From Staphylotrichum longicolle (taxonomy: Eukaryota > Ascomycota > Sordariomycetes > Sordariales > Chaetomiaceae): DNA of 64,000 nt. Both the position numbers and the translations under genes were made by a program. Under the pieces are notes generated by a model. That model ran no database searches, was not told the DNA's origin, and saw nothing but the letters and a program-made list of their open reading frames with translations. The first letter of the stretch is position 1. Each line of letters starts with the position of its first letter. The DNA lies in contig JAHCVI010000001.1 in assembly GCA_019096155.1 (NCBI GenBank), positions 14,657,243 through 14,721,242 of the forward strand, given 5' to 3'. Positions 44,429 to 54,688 of the stretch are shown one piece after another.

Positions 44429-47400
44429 CTAGAACCACTTCCGGCATCCCTTCGTCTCCTTGGCCTTGGCCCTCTTCTTCTGCTCCTCAACCGGCACCGA
44501 CACCGTGATCCGCACCGTCTCGGTCTCGTACACCGTCTCCTCCACCGTCTGCGGCACGGCAGTCACGACCGTCGAGACCGTCTCGGTCTGCGTGACCACG
44601 CTGACGCGCACCGTCTCGGTCGCCGTCTCGAACACGCGCACCGTCTTGCGCTCCGTGACGTACGGGCCGGGGATGAAGAGCGACGTGGTGGATGCGGATG
44701 CAGAGGCGGAGGGCGTGGGGAGGGCGTCTTCGACGTCCGAGTCGGCGTCGAGGTCCATGGAGCAGCGGCCACCTGGTTCTGCGTCGGAGTCGGGGTCGGT
44801 TTCGAAGCCGGTGTTGGCGTCGTCAGGTGAGGGTGCGCTGCATTCATCGGCGATGGAAGGGCTTTCGTTTGCGTCGGTTGAAGGAGCTTCGACGTCAGCG
44901 TCTTTGAGAAGTTCGGTGTCCGTATCGACGGAGTCTGCATGCTCGAGAACAACTCGTGCTGTCTCGTCCTCCACATTTGCTTCAACCTCAGCCTCTGCAG
45001 AAAGCTCGCCCTCTGCCTCGCTGTCCTCGTCGGTCGGGACCTCTCCGACCAAGGTGATGGGATAGTCCAAACCAAGCGGGGCGCAGACGTCAGCGGGCAG
45101 ATTGTTGTCGACAACATCCACTTCAGTCGCCGTTTCAATCTCGAGAGGTTCCTCAAGAGCTTCGACAACCTCGGGATCCATGGTTTCCACCACGGCCTGC
45201 TCCTCCATAACCTGAGACCCGAGCGGCTCCTCAGGCGCGCTGGCAGCCGAGGCCTCCGGGAAGGAATCAGCCGCCAGAACGCTCGCCAAACCTTCCTCCT
45301 CAACTCCAGCCGTGCTCTTCAAAACAGCAGCCACCTCCTCCACAACCGGCACCTCCACCCCGTTTTTCTCCCCCATCGTCACGCGCGGAGCCTGCCCCAC
45401 CCTCACCTCCGGCACCTCCTCCCTCACCTCGAACCGATACGCCCCCTGCCCGCCTGCCGACACCGGGACCAGGCCGCCCTGGTCCGCCATCCCCGGCCGC
45501 TTCATCATCACAACGAGGAACACACACAGGACGATGATGGCGACGTTCTTCGGGTCTCGGAGCAGAACCTTGAACGCCTCCATGAGCAGCTCGACGAAGC
45601 CCGAGTTCTCGTCGAGCACCAGCCTGCGTCTCGCGTTCGGCGGCTCGTGCCGTTCGCGGTGCGGGGGGTATCCGCCGTCGTCGTGGGTGTGGCGGGGGAT
45701 GTAGTCATCTGGGTGGTGCGGCTGATGGGGGTGGCGGTGGTGCATGGCTGAGCCGTCCGTAAGGAGCGGCATTGGTGGCGGAGTGGTCGTTGTCAGGGCC
45801 TGAGAGTGCTGCTGGTACTGTTGCTGCTGGCTCTCAACTGGCGCGGGAGGGGCGGGGAGTTGCGCAGGGGCGGGAGCGGGCGGCGGAGCGGGGGGTGCAT
45901 CACCGTAGATCTCGCGCATGCGTTCCTCGTCGCGACGCCGGCGCTCTTCGGAGGTGTCAATCGGCTCAGTCTGTTGCGGGGCCGGAACCGGGGTGCTCGC
46001 TCGCACGAGCGAGGTGGATGCGGCGGCGAGCTGCATGGCGGACGGCGCGGGGGAGGACATGAATGCCCTTTGCGCATCCATCTCAGCCTCAGCCAGGTGC
46101 AAGCCGGGCGTGTCGGCACGCAGCAGCTCGCGCTTCATCTCGGCCTCAAGCTCCGCCGCCCGCTCCATCTCGGCCTCGACCCGCCTCCGCTCCTCCATCT
46201 CCAGCTGCATCACCCCGAGCTTCTCCAGCTCCCCCTGCACCGCGACATCCACCACCGGCTCCACCTCCACATCCACCCTCTCCATCTCCTTCCAGCACGC
46301 CTCCCACGCCCCGGCCCTCATCAACCCGTTGCTCGCATACACCTTCACCCTAAACACCTTGCCCGCCCCCAAATCCTCATACCGTATCTCCCCGCGACAC
46401 GTCCCACACCAATGCCTCTTCCCCCCGGCCGTTCCCTCCTCCTCTCCCTCCCCATCCTCATCCTCGGCATCCGCCTCCTCGGCCTCCACGTTCGCCGGCC
46501 CCAGGTAATGCCCGCACTCCAGGATCCTCGCCCGCCGCCGCACGGGCAGCTCCAGCGCCTCGAGCAGCCGCTCCTCGAGCACCTCGTAGTCGTTCTGCGG
46601 GTGCGGCACCAGCACGCCCCGCTCGAGGACTGTGTCGCCCACGCGGTCCTGCAGCGCCCGCCACGCGTCGCGCAGCGCCTTGAGCGGCTCCGACGACGAC
46701 GGCTCCCATCCCGAAGACGCCGGCAGCGCGTCGAGGGCCTGCAGCACGTCCGCCCACGGCCAGCGCAGCGGGAGGAGGGTGACGTGCAGCAGCACGAGTG
46801 GGGCCGGGTCCTTGCGGGGCTTGAAGCGCGGCGGGGTGCGGCCTTTGGGGGAGTACTGGTAGTTGGACATGGACATGGAGGAGGGGGTGGGGCTGGCGAT
46901 GCGGGAGATGGATTGCGGCAGGCCACTGCCGGTGGTGCGTTTGCTCGGGGAGGAGCGCGGGGAGCTGCCGTTGAAGACGGAGGGCGTGGCGAGGCCATCT
47001 GCATGGCGCGGATCTCGGACGGGGTGCGGAAGGGCATGCGGGTCTTGGAGTGGGTCGTGGAGGGATGAAAGGGGCGTTGGTCTCGTACTGGGAGAAGGCG
47101 GAGATGGTGGAGAAGTTGGAGACGGTTCGCGGGGAGTGGGAGTGAGTAGGGGTGGTGGAGGAGGCGAACGAGTCGCGGCGGGAGAGGCTTTCTTTGGCTT
47201 GTGGGGTTTTGTTGTCGTGAAGGTCGGTGGCGTCGTCGAGGGAACAGAGGGAGGATCGCGCGCTGCGGACGCTGAAGACGTCGTCGTCTGGCTCGTGAGG
47301 GGAGCTACTCTCGCCGGCGGAGTCGCTGGAGAGAGAGCGGGACGGGATGTGGCGGATGTCGGATTGCCGCCGGTTGGGGGGCTGGTGGTCGCTGTAGGTG

Positions 47401-48461
47401 CTTTGGGCGTCGTCGCCGAGCACGTATGTGTCTTGTGAGCCGGTGCTGAGGAGGGAGTTGTCGAAGTCCTCTTCCTCGTGCTCGACCGGTTGCCCGCTGT
47501 TGCGCCGCTCGATCTTGGTGACGATGGCGCGCGCAGCAGCCTGGATGAGAGCCTCTGTCCGGAGCGAGGTCTTTCTGTCAACCATCGGAGACCGTGGGTG
47601 ACTGGCGTCGTCCTCGACAGCGCAGTCCACGTCTTGCGGCCTCGGTGCGTCTACATCCTCCGAAGGTGACTGTTGGTTGTCCTCGCGCGAGGGTTCGTCG
47701 GGTTGGACATCCTGGGAAACATCGGGCTGCTCTGCCGCACTCTCGCTGGCCTCTTGCGACTCAACGCCCGTTATATTCTCGGTGGATTCCGGGGCGGCGG
47801 CTGTCTCCTCGTGTTCCGCTGCCTCCTGCTGAGCGAGAGGCTCGTGTTCCTCTGGTTCAGGGACGGGCTCATCGACTTCCCTGTTATCGAGCGCAGAGTC
47901 GGGTGCCGCCTCTGTTTCCGGTTCGGGGTTCGACGCGGGCTCAGCGGCTTCGGTCATACTCGCATCCTCTGGAAATGTCTCCGGCTCTGCAACACTCTCT
48001 GACTCTGTGCTCGGTTCGGGAACTGTGGCGTCTTCCGCGACCTCCTCCTCTCCGGCAACGACTTCGGCGGCGACTTGGGTGGTATCTTCAACCTCGGGCG
48101 TTGGCGGCTCGTCGACGGGAACGTTTGCAGCTTCGTCTTGCTGTTCAGCCTGCGGCTGATCTTGTGCGAGCTCTGTCTCTGGTTGTTCGGTGGCAGTGTC
48201 GCTGGTGGTTGGTGTGGCATCCTGAGACTCGGGCGTCGCATCAGCAGGCTCGGCAACGCAGTCCTCGGCGGGTTGTCTCAAATCCTCCGTCGTATTCTGC
48301 GTAGCTGGGTCTTCGGCAACGTCGAGGACCGGAGGCTCCTGCACCTCTTCGGGCGACGGAGACATGGTGACTGGGGTTTCTTCGTCCATTGGTGTGCTCA
48401 GACAAGAAGGGTCGACATAAATCTGAAAGTCCAGATCCAGATCTGGCGACTTCCGTGGCAT
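44429..48461 (-). CDS. single-pass membrane protein of the 'pathway-specific nitrogen regulator' family
   Basis: About 1,340 aa, apparently without introns. The start MPRKSPDLDLDFQIYVDPS is followed by a very acidic Glu/Pro-rich repeat region, then RTEALIQAAARAIVTKIERR. The central domain reads PLVLLHVTLLPLRWPWADVL, ERLLEALELPVRRRARILEC, HWCGTCRGEIRYEDLGAGKV and MRAGAWEACWKEMERVDVE, with a CxxC pair. One membrane segment lies near 45515 (NVAIIVLCVFLVVMM), followed by an acidic tail with many T-E-T-V repeats. The family label is from memory and is not supported by any DNA-binding motif. Similarity runs in one frame above 47041, a second from 46990 to 47040 and a third below: two apparent single-base losses. 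Confidence 0.72.
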
Positions 48462-49570
48462 ATTGGAAAGTGAGTCTCGAACAAAAGCGACGCACAAGTC
48501 GACTCGATGTTTATACCGGGAGCAGACAACCGGCGTCCCCTGAATATCTCGGGGCAACGGGACGGTGCCAATGGGAGTGCCGGGGCGGGTGGAGAGGCGA
48601 TGCGCTGGCAATTGACGAAACGACGAGATGAGGCGGCTTGTTTTGGCGTCGGGCGCACCCGACTGGTCTGGGGCCCTGTCGCATGGCGGTGACAGGCCAT
48701 GATGGGCGGCGATGGGTGTGCTGGGCCAATCGTGCGCCGAGTAAACAAAGCGTTGCCGGGGAGATGGGCCCCGCAAGCGCGTCCTTGGCGGGGCGGGCCG
48801 CTGTCAACTCCTGTCACCACTTCTGCCCAGTCTCAGCCAATCTGTGCCAGTGCAACCGCTCGGTGTCCAGATCATCCAATCCCAGGCTTTTGTCTGCAAC
48901 CATTGGCTCATCGAACCAAAGGTTACGTCTCGAACAGGCTGGAATCTCTTGCAAAATTAGAGGGGCGAAAGGAATACATGATTGGGAATTGATGCCCAAC
49001 GGCGTCATCAAGGTTTGTTTTCGGGATTCCAGAGCGCAGCTATGAATCCGGATTACAGGGAGCCACAGCAGATCGGCCGAACTGACCTGCACACCGCCCC
49101 GGCTCATTTCACTCCCAGTTGCCTTCTCAGATGCGGTGTCAACACTTGCGAGCCACCCCCGAATTGCCAAGCACTGCTTCTTGGTCCTCTACCCACATTT
49201 CCCTACAGATCTCGACCTGCTGTTGAGCGCCTCTGAGGCTTTGTCGTCGAAGAACTGGTCCATCTTGGGGCTCGAACCGTCGGCTACCTGGAGCCGCCGT
49301 TGCCGTACTGGTTCCAGATGCCATTCAAGCGCTCGGTGGAGAGGCGAATATTGGGTGCACCAGGAAGAGGACGAAAGAACCCGCAACAAATTGGGAAAAG
49401 CGAAACGGATTTGAGTCCCTGAGAGTAGAGAGGTTCCTGGATCCACGCCGTTTCCCCCTGTCTCAATCTACTCGCAAACAGATACCAGGTAGTCTCTGCT
49501 GCCTGAGACTGGATCACGCCTTCACAACACGATGCAGTACATTTGTTTGCTGGGTACCTAGGTAGCTAAA
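48462..49570. other. intergenic region
   Basis: Promoter side of the 48.4 kb gene and 3' side of the dehydrogenase gene, 1.1 kb. Short minus-strand frames at 49139-49517 show no family feature. Nothing was called. Confidence 0.35.
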
Positions 49571-50571
49571 TCAAGCCCACGGCGCCAGCTCCGTCTCAGT
49601 CCACTCCCAAAGTTTCCTGCCTAGTTCCAGATCCTTGCTGGCCTTCGTCTCCATTTTCGACAAATGCCCGACTGGCTCGTAGAAGAAGCCCCGTTTGATG
49701 TCTTGCCGCAGGGCGCCGATAGCCCAAAGCAGGTTATGTGTGCCCTCCTCGGGCGTCTTCATTTTGCCAATGTTTGGCACGTAGACCAGGGCCTTGTCCA
49801 TAAGCCCCAGGTCAGTAACTAGACCGGTGGAGACGACGCCCGGGGTGAGGCTCAAGGATAGGATCTTTGGATATCGCGCCGCCAACTCCCGGGCGAAGAT
49901 CATGTTGGCCAGTTTGCTTTGGCCGTACCGCAGCCAGCGGCCTAGCACGGCCATGTCCTGCGTCGACTTGAGTTTGTCGAACACGATGCCGCCCGGCGGG
50001 GTGCCGCGCCAGGCCGTGCTCGTCACCATAATGATGCGGACGTCGGAACCCGTGAGGTCAGCGGTCCGCGAGAGCAGCGGGAGTAGCTTGAAAGTCAAAA
50101 GCGCATGGCCGAGATGGTTGGTTGCGAAATGGATCTCGTAACCGTCCTTGGACACGGCGGCTGGCACAGCCATGATGCCGGCATTGCACACGAGCACGTC
50201 GAGACGGGGAAGATCCGCGGCCAGCTTTTCACCAGCCTCCTTGACGCTGGCGAGGTTGGCGAGGTCGGCCTCGACAAACGTGATCTTCACGTCGGGGGCC
50301 GCAGCCTTGGCCTTGGCGATGGTTTCCTGGGCCGATTTGGCTTTGCGGCCAGTGAAGAGGACGTGGGCCGGGTTGTGCCGAACCAACTCGACGACGGTGC
50401 CAGCTCCGACGCCTGCAGTGCCTGAAATGAGTGCAGCTTGTCAGCAGGGAGCGTCATCACGACGACTGTCATTGGACGGAAGTATGCGCTTTTTGGCATC
50501 TTACCACCCGTGATAAGAACAACCTTGCCGGACAGATCCGGCACGTCCTTCTTAGGATCAAACCCAGGCAT
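49571..50571 (-). CDS. short-chain dehydrogenase/reductase
   Basis: NAD(P)-dependent oxidoreductase of the classical SDR family. Exons 50505-50571 and 49571-50421 (83-nt intron, GTAAGA donor, TTTCAG acceptor) give 305 aa. Splicing creates the nucleotide-binding TGGTAGVGAGT (TGxxxGxG). Further motifs: DLVCNAG-type LDVLVCNAGIMAVP, NHLGHALLT, the catalytic Ser in VTSTAWRG and YGQSKLANM (YxxxK). A basic residue in FTGRKAKS suggests NADP(H). The C-terminal SLTPGVVSTGL is typical of the retinol/WW-oxidoreductase-like subgroup. Substrate is unknown. Confidence 0.92.
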
Positions 50572-51727
50572 CTCCGGTCAGAAATCTTTGTTTTGGTTCA
50601 CAGATTGAGAGTGTGTAGCAGAGAACATGAAGATAGGTAACCAGAGTTTCGGCGTGAAATGGACATTGGTCTTCACATTCAAGTAGAAATACATGTATGG
50701 GGCGAGGGGTTGGGGGCCAGGTTGAAGCGACGCGCGGCTCGCTCGCGCAGGAGTGCACAAGGTCCAAAGATCGCTCCGGCGGGCGAATTTTAAGCCGATA
50801 AGACGGTGCAGGTCCGGTAGGGTTGAACAAACAACACGAGCAACCTGCCATCTCTTCTGGCCGCTGAGTGTTCTTTGTCAAAGTGTTGGCCCCAGCCTGA
50901 TCGAGCCCGTCACGAGTTTGAAACCCGCACGTCTCGGACAGAACGCGGACCAAACATAAATGTAAATAATCATCCTATCGCCATTTTGTCTTGGGTACTT
51001 ATACTACGAAAATTACGGGGCCGACGGAGTGCTCGATCGGCTAGTCTCCAAGTCCGGCGGCGTATCTACTCGACCCGACACGACCGGTTCTCTGATAAAT
51101 GCTTCCAGATGACATGACACCAGTAGCATGACACACCTATAAAGCCTCGCTAGGTACGGTCAGTTGCTACTAAAGACATCGCCTGCTCCAGCCTTGTTTG
51201 CTGCCACTTTTGGCCGACGACTTTAGTAGGTACTTTGCACCGACCCGCTCGCTCTATATTTCAGTGTAGGTCAAACTTAATTAAGGGACGTACATTGACG
51301 TACCATTGGATAGGTAGGGCCGTGTCACATCGTGCGTCAAGCTCATGATGGCGACAGAGCCGCTTCCCCCTTTGCAAGTGGCCATGCTGAGCCTCCCGGC
51401 TATATTGTCCATGCAGTTGGTTCTCACCAGCGCCATTCAATGACGGTCAGGTGTCGGTTTCGAGTCACGAGCTTCTTCAGCCTTCCTCTTCCGTCCGGCT
51501 CGTGCAAATATTTCCCGCATTTGCACACATAATATCGCTGGTGCAGCTCCTTGCTTTCTTCACAACTCCTGCTTTCTTCACAGCTCCTGCTTTCTTCACA
51601 GCACCCTCCCTCTCGTTGTCTCATCTTGCCCAAATCACTTAAGCCTAGTTGAACTAACAACATCACGATCGATGACACGGACACTGACATTTCACCAAGT
51701 AAGACTGGTGACTCAGACCGGCCCGAT
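50572..51727. other. divergent promoter region
   Basis: 1.16 kb between the dehydrogenase (minus) and the 51.7 kb gene (plus). It contains an 18-bp triplicate repeat, C/T-rich leader sequence and a TGACTCA 20 bp before the plus-strand ATG. Confidence 0.45.
51550..51603 (+). repeat. three tandem 18-bp repeats
   Basis: Three contiguous copies of CCTGCTTTCTTCACAGCT with one or two substitutions each. In one plus frame this encodes an AFFTAP hexapeptide repeat inside a 63-codon ORF; on the minus strand SCEESR repeats. It most likely lies in the 5' leader of the downstream gene. Confidence 0.9.
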
Positions 51728-52521
51728 ATGACGCCCACAGCTCCATTCTTTGGCTACCGTCCGTTCCCCTCAGTCATGAATCTCTACGGCAACTTCTCGG
51801 GGGTCCTCAGCGCGATGACCACGCACAAACTCTGCGGCGCTGCCGAGAGCGATTTTCTGTACTTGGCCGAGATCCATTTCGGCTACACGCCTCGAGGCCC
51901 CCTTAACTTTGGGCGAGGATACTACTTGCGCAACGGGACGAGCACCAAGGCCCCCATCCTGGCTGCGGCAGGCGACGAGTTCAGACTCCCGTTTCTCGTG
52001 GCGCTCTTTGACACCAAAACCGCTGTCATGTTGCCGCCCCTCGATCTGGACAAGAACCCGACAAACAAGGTCACCGAGACGCTGCGGTCCATGACGAGTA
52101 AAGAGCATGGGGTTACATTTCGGTTCGCAATTGAAGTCGGGATGAAGAGGTTACAAAGAGAGGAGTTTGAGTGGAGAAAGATGGTGGGAAAGCAAGACGG
52201 CGATGATGGAAGCTTGAAGGGCAGCCGGTACACCCTGGTCCGCCTGGCTCCTGACTTTCCAGTGGCATCTTCTTCAAAAGCGCTTTCGCCAGATCTCGCA
52301 GACGAGGATTGCGAGACGGTAGCCGAGCTCGCCTTTGGCAACATCATGTCTATAAAACACATTTTAGGCTGGAACTCAAGGGGGCGGGTTCTACTGGGGA
52401 ACTGGGAGAGCGTTGGTCTCTAATGGTCGTCATGACAGCCCTGGGCATCCACTGGTTGCGCCAGTACGGCAAAACAAACAAGGCGACCGTTGGTGCTGCG
52501 CAGAAACTGAATTCCAAGTAG
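51728..52521 (+). CDS. conserved fungal protein of unknown function, frame break near 3' end
   Basis: About 264 aa. The N-terminal block FFGYRPFPSVMNLYGNFSGV, with LAEIHFGYTPRGPLNF, YYLRNGTS and KAPILAAAGDEF, resembles a family of Sordariomycete hypothetical proteins. Later segments are FAIEVGMKRLQREEFEWRKM and YTLVRLAPDF. At 52362-52365 (a T4 run) the similarity passes to another frame reading FRLELKGAGSTGELGERWSL and a hydrophobic ALGIHWLRQYG, ending at 52521; without the shift the frame stops at 52423. One missing T explains it. No catalytic motif or signal peptide was recognised. Confidence 0.62.
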
Positions 52522-52616
52522 TTGGGCATATGCACTTTCTTCGCTTTCAAGGTTTTCTCTCCAACTGCGCGGCGATAGTTCGCAAGCTTACACTGTGAAG
52601 CCAGCGAGTCCCCTGT

Positions 52617-53867
52617 TTACAACTCCTCATGGACACACTCCTTGCAAGGCGATGACGACGAAGACGACACCCTCCCCTGATCCGCATCCCCGCCCTTCAC
52701 CACCGACAACGCACCCTTCAAGAACAATGCATCAACCACCTCCGCCGCGGTCTCATTCCTCGCCTTCAGCCTCAAAAACCTCTGCCCCGTCACCGCTTCA
52801 TCCCACACCCACCGATTCGACCCATCCGCCTACCCAGTTACCCCACCCCACCGCCGACCTCAAACAACCCCCCGTGTGCTTGCAACCCGTGAATCGCATA
52901 CACCACCGCCAGCGGATCCCACGACGGCCTCGGCCGTAGTACCCATACCACACATACGCCATCCGCACGGGGTCCGTCACCGGCCCCTGCGCCATGAGCG
53001 GACCCCCGCGAGCACGTGTTTCCCGACGTCGCCGCCGAGAAAGGTGATGGGCGGTCCCGCGCCGCCGCCGCCGCCGCTGCCCCACGTGTTGATGACGTGC
53101 GCGGCCAGGCTGGCGTTGGAGCCCCAAAAGTTCCAGCTGCGCGGCCCGGCCGGGTAGCTGCCGCCCATGACGACGAGCTCGGCGAGCTTGCGGGCGAGGA
53201 GGGCGCGGCCGGGCAGCGGGGAGGAGGCGTCGGCGGTGGAGTTGAGGAGGGCGGATAGCTGTCGGCGAGGGTAAAGGTATGTTAGTAGTTCGCGTGGGAT
53301 ATGGAGTAGGGAGGGTGTTAATTAGGTGTTGGGCGTACGTTGTCCAGAAACCCAATCGAGACAATCGTCACGCTGCCGTCCTCGGCCTCGGCCAGGACCT
53401 TGCGGTAGAGCGCCACCGGGTCCCAGGCATCCTCGGCACGGCCCCAGGGCAGACTGCCGCCAGAGAAGTGGTAGGCCACTTTGCTGGTGTATTCGCCCAG
53501 TTCAAAGTGCAAACCGTCAAAGAAGGTGTTGTTGTTGAGCGGTCGGCGAATGCCAATTGGGACGTCGCCTTTGCCATAGTGTGCTAGGATGGCCGATGTG
53601 GCCAGAGCGGAGTATGAAGAGGGGTAATTGACGTTGACGGCGAGGAGGTTGACATCTGGTGAGGTGGCGGCCAGGAGGAGGGCGCCGGCATCGCTGCAAG
53701 GTGAAGGGTCAGCCTGGTGGCCGGCCTGGCCAGGTTGGAGCCCGGAGGGCAATCTTCACTCACTCAACGTCACTGAAAAGGTCGGTGTCAATAATGAGAT
53801 TCTTTTTGGCGGCAAGCGAAAGGGTAATGTTGACAAGGAAAACCAGAGCAAGAGTGAGATGTTTCAT
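52617..53867 (-). CDS. secreted inosine-uridine-type nucleoside hydrolase, frame-broken
   Basis: Hydrolyses the N-glycosidic bond of nucleosides. Exons 53764-53867, 53339-53693 and 52617-53258. A signal peptide (MKHLTLALVFLVNITLSLAA) precedes IIDTDLFSDVDDAGALLLAA, formed across intron 1 and containing the DTDxxxxxDD calcium-binding signature. NVNYPSSYSALATSAIL and VSIGFLDN precede intron 2; LVVMGGSYPAG follows it. From LGGDVGKHVLAG on, the similarity jumps frames near C5 53003-53007, near 52926-52934, at C4 52841-52844 and once more before 52826. It then reads WDEAVTGQRFLRLKARNE to the stop. The four breaks sum to a total length divisible by three. Either clustered assembly errors or a recent pseudogene. 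Confidence 0.68.
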
Positions 53868-54688
53868 GTTTGACCCAGGCCAATCTTTGGGCACGATGGA
53901 CCTGTTGCAGAGCCTGGAGCCTTTGGGGGAGCTGATTGGAACACGCCGGCTCCCATGCGATGCACTGCGGATGCAGTGGTTTGGACACACGTGATATTCC
54001 AGACAGGATACTTCACTCTTGCGCAGTTGGCTCTGCCCAGGGCTCTCTCCAGCGGCTTCAAGCGCATCGGGTGAGCCAGGTTTGAATCAAGGGAGCTTAC
54101 CCTGCCACAGTCTGCCCGTTTATTGCGCAAGTCACGATGAGCTATGGGCGGTAAACTCCCTTAACCAACGAGACGCTCCCAAACTCTTGTGTCTGCGCGT
54201 GCATGCGGCTGAAAAGCAGCTCAATGGAGGCCCCCGCCCGGTCTGCCAAGGCGCTGAGCCACTCCGCTTGGCGCCCGTAGGTCAACCCAGCAGCCAGATG
54301 ACAAGCTCGTCCCGGGCCTCCCGTATGTTGCGAAGCGGCACTTCATGGCCAGCGCACGGGGGTCAACAGGCAGTGGCGGGCCGTATGTCTACCTGGTATC
54401 CCAGGCTGGGTCAAAGGAGTTGAGGGAGCACCCTGGAGGGAAGGTAGGAGACTAGGAGTTGAAGGGAATTGAAGGGTGTTTTATGGCGGAACCTGGAACT
54501 TGAACGAGCGGAGTGTCGGTTGAGGCAAGTGGCGTGAAACGCAGCCTTGCCATGTACAAAGCTTTAGGTACTAACGTTAAGCCATGCATGCCAATGGCCA
54601 CAAGACCAGCTCTCTGCAATACTTAAGGTACCCAGTCAGAGCTGAGTGCCCCGACTTTCCCCCGCTTCTCAACCAGGCCTCCCTGAGC
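53868..54688. other. divergent promoter region
   Basis: 821 bp between the nucleoside hydrolase (minus) and HET gene 2 (plus). No element stands out. Confidence 0.4.

Noticed and set aside
45806..47068. 420-codon plus-strand ORF opposite the 44.4 kb gene
   Set aside because: Antisense shadow with His/Pro/Arg-rich translation; the minus-strand frame shows family motifs.
51708..51714. Second TGACTCA as a CPC1 site
   Set aside because: It is only about 20 bp from the ATG and the gene has no known link to amino-acid metabolism; likely chance.
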